A stretch of DNA of 7,423 nt from Pleurocapsa sp. MO_226.B13 (GTDB lineage Bacteria; Cyanobacteriota; Cyanobacteriia; Cyanobacteriales; Xenococcaceae), in contig JASJEI010000402.1 in the NCBI GenBank assembly GCA_030064795.1, forward strand, positions 1 to 7,423, in the 5' to 3' direction. The translations under genes and the position numbers were made by a program. A model generated the notes under the pieces. The model was not told the origin of the DNA. It saw only the letters and a program-made list of their open reading frames with translations, and made no database searches. Below, piece by piece: positions 1-6,208 of the stretch. How positions within the stretch are numbered: position 1 is the stretch's first letter; every line of letters begins with the position of its first letter.

Positions 1-18
1 GGGGGAATTGAACGTTCC

Positions 19-81
19 CCTGTTCGTCATCGCAAGTGACATACTCGTGGCTCTTATGTACGTGAGCGTCCAACGAACAGG
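19..81. repeat. Inverted repeat with 9-bp arms
   Basis: CCTGTTCGT at 19-27 is perfectly complementary to ACGAACAGG at 73-81. Inside the 45-base loop, CGC (31-33) can pair with GCG (66-68) and ACATA (39-43) with TATGT (55-59), so a nested hairpin is possible. A second small hairpin, GGGGAA (2-7) with TTCCCC (15-20), abuts it. The role is unknown: it could be a terminator-like or structured RNA end of an upstream gene, or a dispersed repeat. Confidence 0.5.
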
Positions 82-237
82 ATTCGTTATGTTTGAAAGA
101 AACAATTTGTTTCCTAAGAGTTCGACAAAAGATTTTTTCTGTTTTGTATAAGAACGAAAAATTAGCCTTTCTCCCTTCCCCTTTTCCCTAGTTCCTCAAT
201 CAAATAGTAATACCAGTTCTCAAAAGTCATTGGAGAC

Positions 238-280
238 TTAGTTTTAATTCAAAAATTCAAATTAAAAATTCAAAAACTAA
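238..280. repeat. AT-rich inverted repeat with ATTCAAA-type words
   Basis: TTAGTTTT (238-245) is complementary to AAAACTAA (273-280). The space between them is made of repeated ATTCAAA/ATTAAAA-like words. Low-complexity AT-rich repeats of this kind are common between cyanobacterial genes. A regulatory role cannot be claimed from sequence alone. Confidence 0.4.
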
Positions 281-351
281 ACACAGTAGGGGTTTGAATA
301 TTTTTAATTAATAAAAAATAATTTGCTATCTTTCTAGCTAGTTTAGAGAAA

Positions 352-360
352 TGGTATAAC
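352..360 (+). promoter_or_regulatory. Candidate extended -10 promoter
   Basis: TGGTATAAC at 352-360 matches an extended -10 element (TGn followed by TATAAC, one mismatch to TATAAT). No good -35 is present at the usual spacing. Transcription would start near 367 and give a leader of about 78 bases before the TTG start at 445. An alternative is TTGAAT (294-299) with AATAAT (317-322) at 17-base spacing, but that lies in AT-rich DNA where such matches arise by chance. Confidence 0.35.
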
Positions 361-428
361 AATCGTCAGCCGAACAGTATTGAGCCTCACTGTTGTATCG
401 AATCAGCACCAGAAAAGGTAAAAACACC

Positions 429-436
429 GAGGAGGG
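429..436 (+). promoter_or_regulatory. Strong Shine-Dalgarno that fixes a TTG start
   Basis: GAGGAGGG lies 8 bases upstream of TTG at 445. The reading frame stays open upstream to a stop at 319-321 and contains no ATG or GTG there, so this ribosome site decides the start of the permease gene. Confidence 0.75.
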
Positions 437-444
437 ATCGATCC

Positions 445-1902
445 TTGACTGCTCTGAAAACCACATCTAAAACTTACAGATATCGGGAAAACTTACAAGT
501 ATCTCATCCCAGACCTTTACGCTGGGTAGTTGATGCTGCTTTGCCACTGGCATTAACTCTTACTGCTGGCGTTGCTGTTTTACTGCCTACTTCTTTACCA
601 ACAGAAGGACGTTTAGCACTGTTCGCTTTTATCGTAGCTGCAATTTTGTGGTCAACAACGTCAATTAATTCTGCCTACGTAGCATTGGTAACGGTTATGC
701 TTCTAGTTCTGACTGGTGGTGCTTCTCAAGAACAACTATTTGAGGCACTCTCTTCTGATGTCATCTGGCTCATGATTGGAGCTTTTATCTTAGGAGGAGC
801 AGTTAAAAAAACTGGCTTGGCAGCTAGGTTAACTCAACTTGTGGTAGCGCGAGCCAGAACGGTTAGTAGTCTTTTCTGGCTGTTAACTAGCATCTTAATT
901 CCCTTATCTTTTGTCATTCCTTCTACTTCTGGTCGTGCTGCGGTAACAATACCTGTATTTCGCAGTATTACTTCTGAAATTGAAGATAAGCAGATAACTC
1001 GTGCGATCGCTTTGTTGATACCCACTATTATCTTGGTTTCTACCATCGGGGCAATTGTTGGTGCGGGTTCTCACTTGATTGCCAATGACTTGCTCTATCA
1101 AATTACTCAGCAGCGAATTTCCTTTGCTCAATGGGCGGTTTATGGTTTACCTTTTGCGATTGCTGCCAGCTATGCTTCTTGTTGGGTAATTATGAGGCTG
1201 TTTTTGAATAAATCCCGTCTCGATCGCCGTTCACCACAACAGCAACTCCAGCAACAACCCTTATCTATTGATGAAATCAAAACTTTCGCCATCGTGCTGT
1301 TGATGGTACTGCTCTGGTTTTCTGAAAGCTGGCATGGCTATCAAATTGCCACTGTTTCCCTTGGGGGAGCTTTATTATTAACTTTGCCTAATTTTGGGGT
1401 TTTAAGTTGGCAGGAAGGAATTAAAGCTGTTTCTTGGAATCTGATTATTTTTGTGGGTGCAGCCTTGGTCTTAGGGCGATCGCTAATTGATTCTGATGCA
1501 GCACAGTGGATAATCAGCAGAATTTTTGAAATTAGTGGTATTGCCCAAACTAATTCTCAACTTTTGATTATCTTATTACTGGCATTAATTTCTCTCACCT
1601 CTCACCTATACATGACTTCCCATACAGCTAGAGCAGCAGCTTTAGTTCCTCCAATGTTGTACTTAGCGAGTAGTTTGCAACTTAATCCAGTGGCCGTTTT
1701 ATTCCTGAGTACTTTGGGTATGGATTATTGTCTGACTTTCCCCGTCAGTTCCAAGGCTCTATTAATCTTCTGTGAACTTGACAGCAAAACTTATCAGCCA
1801 GTAGATTTACTTCGTCTGAGTTCGGTTTTGCTTTTAGTTCATTTGGGGCTGATTATCTTATTTTACTTTGGCTACTGGCGTTGGATTGGACTGGCATTAT
1901 GA
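445..1902 (+). CDS. SLC13/DASS-family anion permease
   Basis: This is a predicted inner-membrane carrier of the divalent anion:Na+ symporter superfamily (SLC13/ArsB-NhaD-like ion transporters). The 485-residue length and about 11-12 hydrophobic segments fit. The N-terminal half holds the family-like stretch VIWLMIGAFILGGAVKKTGL (about 106-125). The two half-site motifs that in SLC13 proteins read Ser-Asn-Thr and coordinate Na+ and substrate appear here as PSTSGRAA (159-166) and TSHTARAAALVP (391-402), so the central Asn is replaced in both. The substrate (sulfate, dicarboxylate or another anion) cannot be named. A polar Gln-rich loop at 259-275 separates the halves. The start is TTG with an excellent Shine-Dalgarno. 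The stop overlaps the next gene by four bases (ATGA), which implies co-transcription and translational coupling with the sensor kinase. Family assignment is fairly sure; Na+ coupling is inferred. Confidence 0.8.
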   Translation: MTALKTTSKTYRYRENLQVSHPRPLRWVVDAALPLALTLTAGVAVLLPTSLPTEGRLALFAFIVAAILWSTTSINSAYVALVTVMLLVLTGGASQEQLFEALSSDVIWLMIGAFILGGAVKKTGLAARLTQLVVARARTVSSLFWLLTSILIPLSFVIPSTSGRAAVTIPVFRSITSEIEDKQITRAIALLIPTIILVSTIGAIVGAGSHLIANDLLYQITQQRISFAQWAVYGLPFAIAASYASCWVIMRLFLNKSRLDRRSPQQQLQQQPLSIDEIKTFAIVLLMVLLWFSESWHGYQIATVSLGGALLLTLPNFGVLSWQEGIKAVSWNLIIFVGAALVLGRSLIDSDAAQWIISRIFEISGIAQTNSQLLIILLLALISLTSHLYMTSHTARAAALVPPMLYLASSLQLNPVAVLFLSTLGMDYCLTFPVSSKALLIFCELDSKTYQPVDLLRLSSVLLLVHLGLIILFYFGYWRWIGLAL

Positions 1903-3392
1903 AATTACGACAAAAACTTTTATCTACCTTTGGCGGTTTGGCAGTACTAGCTTTACTAAATGCTGGAGTAACGGTATGGGCGATCTTTAATTGGCAAGGC
2001 AGTAATCGGGAACTCAACCATCATTATCAACGTAGTTTACTCGTCAAAGAACTAAAAATGCGAGTTATTATAGCCTCTCAAGCAGTTCGAGAAGCGATCG
2101 CTACAGGAGAACCTAATGCGCGAAGTCAATTTGAGCAGGATCTTGCTCCCGTGGAGCAGTATTTTCAGGATTGGTTAAAATTGGCACACAATGAAGCAGA
2201 GAGAAAGCAGGTGCAACAATTAAAAAACGCCTATCTTGTCTTGCTAAGTGACTCAGAAGAAATTTTTCAGCTTGTGGCAGAGGGACGTAAATTTGAGGCC
2301 TTAGAGTTAAGAAGAGAAAAACTGCAAAACACTAGTTTTCCTTTATTTGAAGAACTAAGCGATCGCGCTATCAACTCTGACCAGCAGTATCGCCAAAAAA
2401 TTCTAGCAAAAGTAAGCCAGAGCCAATCAAAAGCAGAATTAGTTTTGATACTAGCAGCTTTTGGCACAATTTCCTTAACCTTACTCCTGATTGCCTATCT
2501 TAATTCTGACTTGTTTACTCCTCTGAGGGAAGTAAAGCAAGCTATGGATAATTTTGCTCAAGGCGATCGCCAAATTTCTTTAGATGCCGAAAGAGGTGAT
2601 GAAATTGGTTCGGTCAATCGTGCCTTTAATTATCTGGTGGAATCGGTACAAAAACGAGAAAAACTGTTAGAATCGGCAGCTTTAGAAACCAGCAACAGCA
2701 AACCCCTTGACGATCGCTCGGCAATTACCAATGTTCCCTCACGATTGCTCGTACACAAGTTATTAAATCAAATGGAGATGCAACTGGCCCTATTAGATAA
2801 CAGTAATGGTAAAACAGCCAATAAACAGACGATCGTCAGTCAAATAAAACAACTTTTGCATACAGTCACCCATTTAACGGAGTTTGGTTTTCCTTTAGAC
2901 CTGAATCTAACACAGACTGACATTCGAGCCTTACTATACGAAGTGTTCATAAGTGTTCGGGAAGAACTGATCGCTCGCAGTATCAGTATAGAATTAGAAA
3001 TCTCACCACAAGTCAAAGAAGCAGTTGTGGATCGACTCAAACTGCGTGAAGCATTGAAACAATTAGTAGATAATGCCTTAGAAGCACTTCCAGAAACTGG
3101 CGGTCGTATTGGTATTTTTGCTAGCGTTTCTGCTAATAGTACTGAATTATTGCTTGAAGTAACTGATAACGGTACGGGAATCAAACAATCTTTGCTCGAT
3201 CTCGTTTTTAATGATGAAGAAATACTTGCAGAAGTAGGATCGACTCAATCTCCGATGGGACTCAAGCTAACTAAAGCGATCGTCAAACAACATGGGGGAG
3301 AATTGCTCTTTAAAAGCAAACAAGGTAAAGGTACTCAAGTTCAAATCAAGTTACCCGTGCTGACCAAACAGCAATTATCTCTCTCTATCTAG
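1899..3392 (+). CDS. Membrane sensor histidine kinase, atypical H box
   Basis: This 497-residue two-component sensor has an N-terminal membrane segment (about 8-30), a periplasmic mostly helical sensor of about 150 residues (31-178; four-helix-bundle or CHASE3-like), a second membrane segment (about 179-200), a HAMP linker (about 201-253) and a C-terminal GHKL ATPase domain (about 340-486). Visible boxes are the N box QLVDNALEA (388-396, Asn392), the G1 box DNGTGI (423-428), a short G2 region SPMGLKLTKAIV (451-462) and GKGTQVQI (476-483). The likely phosphoacceptor is His286 in VHKLLNQMEM, but the usual acidic residue after His is Lys and the usual Pro is Gln, so the dimerisation domain is divergent. 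ATG at 1899 overlaps the permease stop. An in-frame TTG at 1881 lies inside the upstream gene and lacks support. No response regulator gene is in the window. Its signal is unknown; the context suggests ions or a transported anion. Confidence 0.82.
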   Translation: MKLRQKLLSTFGGLAVLALLNAGVTVWAIFNWQGSNRELNHHYQRSLLVKELKMRVIIASQAVREAIATGEPNARSQFEQDLAPVEQYFQDWLKLAHNEAERKQVQQLKNAYLVLLSDSEEIFQLVAEGRKFEALELRREKLQNTSFPLFEELSDRAINSDQQYRQKILAKVSQSQSKAELVLILAAFGTISLTLLLIAYLNSDLFTPLREVKQAMDNFAQGDRQISLDAERGDEIGSVNRAFNYLVESVQKREKLLESAALETSNSKPLDDRSAITNVPSRLLVHKLLNQMEMQLALLDNSNGKTANKQTIVSQIKQLLHTVTHLTEFGFPLDLNLTQTDIRALLYEVFISVREELIARSISIELEISPQVKEAVVDRLKLREALKQLVDNALEALPETGGRIGIFASVSANSTELLLEVTDNGTGIKQSLLDLVFNDEEILAEVGSTQSPMGLKLTKAIVKQHGGELLFKSKQGKGTQVQIKLPVLTKQQLSLSI

Positions 3393-3487
3393 TTTTGAGA
3401 ATTGGGATTACTTTTAAAAGTTAGATATATTCACAAGTTTCTCAAGTTTTCTAACTAGGATGATTTCAAATTTATCAATTCTCAAAA
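3393..3487. repeat. Inverted repeat filling the kinase-antiporter gap
   Basis: TTTTGAGAATT (3393-3403) begins immediately after the kinase stop and is perfectly complementary to AATTCTCAAAA (3477-3487), which ends 12 bases before the antiporter ATG. Nested inside are a 7-base pair of arms, AGTTAGA (3419-3425) with TCTAACT (3450-3456), and the palindrome ACTTTTAAAAGT (3410-3421). It could be an mRNA hairpin that tunes expression of the downstream genes, or a small non-autonomous element with 11-base terminal repeats. The complementarity is seen directly; the role is inferred. Confidence 0.5.
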
Positions 3488-3499
3488 TTATCCGTAAGA

Positions 3500-4717
3500 A
3501 TGAGAGAAGAAGAGACTCTGCTGTTATTACTGGTTTTATTGGTAGGAGTAACGATTATTCTCAGTATTTTAATCAAAGCTGGTTTGGAAAGAATTGGTCT
3601 TCCACCTTTGGTTGGCTATTTACTCTTGGGTGTCACTGTAGGCTTAATTAATAACCAGATCTACTTTCTTTCGCCCTCAGTCAGAGAACTTTATGCTTTT
3701 TTGGCCGAATTGGGCATTATCTCTTTGTTATTTCGGGTGGGTTTGGAAAGTAATCTGGCGGGATTAATTCGGCAACTACCCAGGGCCAGTTTTATTTTGC
3801 TCGGAAACCTCGCTTGTAGTGGCATTCTGGGTTTTTTGGCTGCCTCTAAGCTGCTTCAGCTAGAATTGATTCCCAGTCTGTTTATCAGTATTGCTTTGAT
3901 GGCTACTAGTGTTGGCATCTCCGTCAGCGTCTGGCAAGAAGCCAAGGCTCTAAATACAGATAATGGAGAATTATTAATCGATATTGCGGAAATGGACGAT
4001 ATTGTCGCGATCGCTCTTATGTCTCTATTTTTTGCCATGATTCCAGTTCTCAATGGCGATGTAGAAGCTAATTTTTTGCCTGTATTTATGAGGACAATTG
4101 TCCCATTTTTACTCAAGGTTACTATTTTTAGTACATTTTGCCTAATTTTATTCCGCTATCTCGAAAAACCAATGACACGCTGGTTTGAGAGACTCGAACC
4201 AGCACCAGATCCGATGTTGATGGTGGCGGGAACGGCTTTTATTATTGCTGCTTTGGCAGGATTGATGGGGTTTTCGGTGGCAGTAGGAGCATTTTTTGCA
4301 GGACTGGCTTTTTGTCGCGATCCCGATGCGGTTAATTTTGATGCTTCTTTTGGCACATTGTATGATTTTTTTGTCCCTTTCTTTTTTATTTATATCGGCT
4401 TGCAGTTGGAGATTAAATCCTTTGACACCAGCTTGAATCTAGTCATGATTTTGCTTATTGTGGCAGTTGTGGGCAAGGTAATTGGAACGGGATTACCTGC
4501 TGTTCTTACCACAGATAAAGCAAGTGCATTATTATTAAGTATCAGTATGATTCCCCGTGCTGAAATTGCGATGGTAATTATGGAAAGAGGCAGACAACTA
4601 GGAGACTGGGCAGTATCGCCACAAATTTTTACTAGTATAATCATAGTTTCGGCAATAACTTGTATCGCTTCTCCGCTGTTGTTACGTCCACTGCTACAAA
4701 AATCCTTCGCCCACTAA
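3500..4717 (+). CDS. CPA2-family monovalent cation/proton antiporter
   Basis: This 405-residue integral membrane protein of the Kef/NapA-type cation:proton antiporter family has about 11-13 membrane segments. It likely exchanges Na+ (or K+) for H+ across the cytoplasmic membrane. Family signatures in order are AELGIISLLFRVGLE (69-83); MATSVGISVSVWQEAKAL (134-151); the ion-site pair Asp166-Asp167 in EMDDIVAI; a conserved membrane Lys326 in VVGKVIGTG; and MIPRAEIAMVI (350-360) with Arg353 and Glu355. In NapA-type antiporters the DD pair with a membrane Lys is associated with electrogenic Na+/H+ exchange, so Na+ is favoured here by analogy. There is no C-terminal TrkA-N or USP domain, unlike KefB/KefC. 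ATG at 3500 is the first start after an in-frame TGA at 3461, and its ribosome site is weak. It precedes the ATPase genes by 74 bases and probably works with them in sodium handling. Confidence 0.88.
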   Translation: MREEETLLLLLVLLVGVTIILSILIKAGLERIGLPPLVGYLLLGVTVGLINNQIYFLSPSVRELYAFLAELGIISLLFRVGLESNLAGLIRQLPRASFILLGNLACSGILGFLAASKLLQLELIPSLFISIALMATSVGISVSVWQEAKALNTDNGELLIDIAEMDDIVAIALMSLFFAMIPVLNGDVEANFLPVFMRTIVPFLLKVTIFSTFCLILFRYLEKPMTRWFERLEPAPDPMLMVAGTAFIIAALAGLMGFSVAVGAFFAGLAFCRDPDAVNFDASFGTLYDFFVPFFFIYIGLQLEIKSFDTSLNLVMILLIVAVVGKVIGTGLPAVLTTDKASALLLSISMIPRAEIAMVIMERGRQLGDWAVSPQIFTSIIIVSAITCIASPLLLRPLLQKSFAH

Positions 4718-4778
4718 ACATCACAAATTCCTCAAATTTTGTTTTTAGGATTTTAGGATAATTTTTAGATGATTATTC

Positions 4779-4784
4779 AGGGGA
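4779..4784 (+). promoter_or_regulatory. Shine-Dalgarno for atpR TTG start
   Basis: AGGGGA ends 7 bases before TTG at 4792. An eight-codon upstream frame (ATG at 4769, stop TGA at 4793-4795) spans this site and overlaps the TTG start as TTGA, which would allow translational coupling. That mini-frame may be fortuitous. Confidence 0.5.
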
Positions 4785-4791
4785 TAAAACA

Positions 4792-5076
4792 TTGATACCA
4801 ATAATTGCTTTGCTCATTGGAGCGAGTTTGGGACTGTTCTATTTTGGTGGTTTGTGGCTGACAGTACAACAACTACCAGCTAGCAAACATCCTTACCGAT
4901 TGATATTCTTTAGTTTTATATTTAGATTGGGAGTCACCCTGTTTATTTTGTCTTTAATCCTTAGTCGCAATAGCATACATAGCATAATCCCTTTATTAAT
5001 TTGCTGTTTGGGATTTTTAGCGGTGAGAACAATAATGATTTTGTCAATACAACCGCGTTCGAGAATTAGTAGTTAA
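4792..5076 (+). CDS. atpR: N-ATPase accessory membrane subunit AtpR
   Basis: This 94-residue protein has three hydrophobic segments (about 2-24, 36-58, 62-85). It matches the AtpR family found only in operons of the N-type (alternate F1Fo) ATPase: an FYFGGLWLTVQQLP stretch (16-29) ends the first segment, Arg45 sits in the second (FIFRLGV) and Arg79 in the third (LAVRTIM). Intramembrane arginines are a recognised oddity of the family and have been suggested to interact with c-subunit carboxylates during rotor assembly; this function is not established. It lies 17 bases before atpB, the normal neighbour order (R-B-E-F). The start is TTG with a Shine-Dalgarno; no in-frame ATG fits. The gene normally preceding it, atpQ, is absent, and an antiporter gene takes that place. 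Confidence 0.85.
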   Translation: MIPIIALLIGASLGLFYFGGLWLTVQQLPASKHPYRLIFFSFIFRLGVTLFILSLILSRNSIHSIIPLLICCLGFLAVRTIMILSIQPRSRISS

Positions 5077-5093
5077 AGATGAGTTGACAATCT

Positions 5094-5762
5094 ATGAATT
5101 TAACTCCAGATCGAATCATATTCTGGCAGAAGGGGTTCTTTACCCTCAATGCCACCTTAGTCTTTACTTGGCTGATAATGGCGTTACTTGTTTTTGGTTC
5201 TTGGCTAATTACCCGCAAATTATCAGCATCTACTCATCTTTCTCCAGGACAAAATCTGCTAGAGGTATTGTTATTGGGAATAGGAGAACAAATAAAAGAA
5301 ATCAGCCAACAAGAACCCAAACCCTATATTCCTTTTATCGGAACTCTATTTATCTTTATCGCCGTTTCCAATCTACTCACGATCTTTCCTGGCTATCAAC
5401 CACCTACAGGTTCTCTTTCAACCACTGCTGCCCTGGCAATCTGTGTCTTTTTTGCTATCCCTATTTATGGCATCAAAAAACAAGGCTTGATAGATTACTT
5501 TAAAAAATGTTATCTACAGCCCACTCCTTTTATGCTGCCTTTTAATATTATTGGTAGATTCTCTAATATTATTTCTCTATCCGTTCGTCTATTTGGCAAC
5601 GTAATGAGTGGCACGATGATTGTAGCCATCTTGCTGTCGATCGCTCCTTTGTTTTTCCCCATTATCATGCAGGCAATGGGACTATTGACAGGATTAATCC
5701 AGGCTTATATTTTTGCCATCTTAGCTATGGTATTTATCGCAGCAGCCACTACCGACTCATAA
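5094..5762 (+). CDS. atpB: N-type ATPase Fo subunit a
   Basis: This 222-residue stator subunit forms the ion half-channels against the c ring. About five to six membrane helices are visible. The essential arginine is Arg165 in SLSVRLFGNVMSG (161-173), equivalent to the Arg that separates the two half-channels in all F-type ATPases. The final helix motif GLIQAYIFAILAMVFIAAA (200-218) matches the family GxxQAxxF...L signature, with Gln203 conserved. FIFIAVSNLLTIFPGY (86-101) is the usual helix before the large loop. Length is as expected for the N-type form and the gene looks intact. ATG at 5094 is the first start after an in-frame TGA at 5085, with only a weak ribosome site. The downstream gap to atpE contains a small inverted repeat rather than a Shine-Dalgarno. 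Identification as the alternate N-type rests on the flanking atpR and on the c and b subunits. Confidence 0.93.
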   Translation: MNLTPDRIIFWQKGFFTLNATLVFTWLIMALLVFGSWLITRKLSASTHLSPGQNLLEVLLLGIGEQIKEISQQEPKPYIPFIGTLFIFIAVSNLLTIFPGYQPPTGSLSTTAALAICVFFAIPIYGIKKQGLIDYFKKCYLQPTPFMLPFNIIGRFSNIISLSVRLFGNVMSGTMIVAILLSIAPLFFPIIMQAMGLLTGLIQAYIFAILAMVFIAAATTDS

Positions 5763-5764
5763 CT

Positions 5765-5795
5765 ATTAATTACTAACCACCAACTACTAATTAAT
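5765..5795. repeat. Inverted repeat in the atpB-atpE gap
   Basis: ATTAATTA (5765-5772) pairs with TAATTAAT (5788-5795) around a 15-base loop, directly before the atpE ATG at 5798. The loop, CTAACCACCAACTAC, is related on the opposite strand to the TTAGTTG repeats after atpE. No Shine-Dalgarno is present in this gap. The hairpin is AU-only and weak, so it may be repeat debris rather than a control element. Confidence 0.4.
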
Positions 5796-5797
5796 TC

Positions 5798-6076
5798 ATG
5801 GATAATCTCGCACTGATTGCAATGGCATCTATCTTTACCGCAGGCTTAACAATTGCCCTAGGTTCGATCGCCCCAGCCCTCGGAGAAGGAAAAGCCCTGG
5901 CACAAGCATTAAGCGCGATCGCTCAACAGCCAGATCTCGCTAAAGATCTTACCCGCACTCTCTTTGTCGGTATGGCTTTAGTAGAATCGACGGCTATTTA
6001 TTGTTTCGTGATCACTTTAATTTTAATTTTTGCTAATCCTTTCTGGGCATACTTTATCGAGAAAGCAGGAGGATGA
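5798..6076 (+). CDS. atpE: N-type ATPase rotor ring subunit c
   Basis: This 92-residue hairpin of two membrane helices forms the rotor ring. Helix 1 includes LGSIAPALGEGKAL (21-34); the polar loop is AQQPD (42-46), where most c subunits have RQP; helix 2 carries LVESTAIY (61-68). Glu63 is the main ion carboxylate, and Ser64, Thr65 and Tyr68 match the Na+-coordinating set seen in the Ilyobacter tartaricus c ring. The helix 1 Gln of that ring is replaced by Glu30, giving two carboxylates per hairpin, which is typical of N-type c subunits. N-ATPases were predicted to be Na+-coupled on this basis, but the Burkholderia pseudomallei N-type ring was measured as H+-specific with 17 subunits, so the ion here is open. 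The gene ends in AGGAGG, a strong ribosome site apparently meant for the next gene. The start is ATG without a visible Shine-Dalgarno. Confidence 0.95.
   Translation: MDNLALIAMASIFTAGLTIALGSIAPALGEGKALAQALSAIAQQPDLAKDLTRTLFVGMALVESTAIYCFVITLILIFANPFWAYFIEKAGG
6067..6072 (+). promoter_or_regulatory. Stranded Shine-Dalgarno at the end of atpE
   Basis: AGGAGG lies in the last codons of atpE. The first ATG at proper spacing (6079, 6 bases away) opens only a four-codon frame (MVSC, stop TAG at 6091-6093). The real atpF start lies 130 bases further on and has no ribosome site. This looks like the original atpF ribosome site, now cut off by repeat DNA. Confidence 0.6.
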
Positions 6077-6082
6077 AGATGG

Positions 6083-6103
6083 TTAGTTGTTAGTTGTTGG
6101 TGA
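6083..6103 (+). repeat. Short heptanucleotide repeat, TTAGTTG
   Basis: Two perfect copies of TTAGTTG (6083-6089, 6090-6096) are followed by a degenerate one (TTGGTGA, 6097-6103). They resemble the short tandem heptamers found between cyanobacterial genes and sit in the same atpE-atpF gap as a longer, different heptamer array. Confidence 0.6.
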
Positions 6104-6143
6104 CAAATAAAAATAAGCAACTGAGTACCGATTATTAATGCCC

Positions 6144-6199
6144 AACTCCGAACTCCGAACTCCGAACTCCGAACTCCGAACTCCGAACTCCGAACTCCA
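6144..6199 (+). repeat. Heptanucleotide tandem array, AACTCCG x 8
   Basis: Seven perfect copies of AACTCCG run from 6144 to 6192, followed by an eighth with its last base changed (AACTCCA, 6193-6199). The array ends 9 bases before the atpF ATG. It fits the short tandemly repeated repetitive (STRR) sequences known from cyanobacteria. The unit is 7 bases and the array is intergenic, so copy-number change would not frameshift a protein but would alter the distance and structure upstream of atpF. Confidence 0.9.
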
Positions 6200-6208
6200 A
6201 ACTAAATC

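Larger units (their letters stand above)
1..444. other. Upstream region without a supported gene
   Basis: No convincing gene is visible. One plus-strand frame is open from position 2 to a TAA at 149-151 and reads hydrophobic (it includes NVPLFVIASDILVALMYV). The codon-aligned minus-strand frame is also open from about 188 to the left edge, but it has no ATG. Each mirrors the other, and an inverted repeat lies inside both, so neither is called as a gene. From about 238 to 322 the DNA is very AT-rich with repeated ATTCAAA-like words, and 350-445 looks like the leader of the first gene of the operon. Confidence 0.6.

Noticed and set aside
2840..3184. A 114-codon minus-strand frame opposite the kinase
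   Set aside because: It mirrors the GHKL ATPase coding region and has no own context or motifs, so it is an antisense shadow.
3460..3651. A 63-codon plus frame starting with ATG behind AGGA before the antiporter
   Set aside because: It overlaps the antiporter start out of frame, and its downstream two-thirds is the antiporter in the wrong register.
4723..4747. A terminator between the antiporter and atpR (ACAAATT with AATTTTGT, then a T-run)
   Set aside because: The stem is AU-only and bulged, the T-run is interrupted, and the downstream gene is closely spaced on the same strand; the support is too weak.
4769..4795. An eight-codon leader peptide before atpR or a remnant of atpQ
   Set aside because: It is preceded in frame by TAG (4766-4768), shows no similarity to AtpQ-like membrane helices, and is short enough to be chance; noted only for its TTGA overlap with atpR.
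5084..5503. A 139-codon plus-strand frame overlapping atpB in another register
   Set aside because: It lies almost wholly within atpB, whose catalytic Arg motif and helices are clear; its translation has no recognisable family features.
6144..6199. A CRISPR array
   Set aside because: The units are contiguous 7-base copies with no spacers, and no cas genes are present; it is a simple tandem heptamer array.
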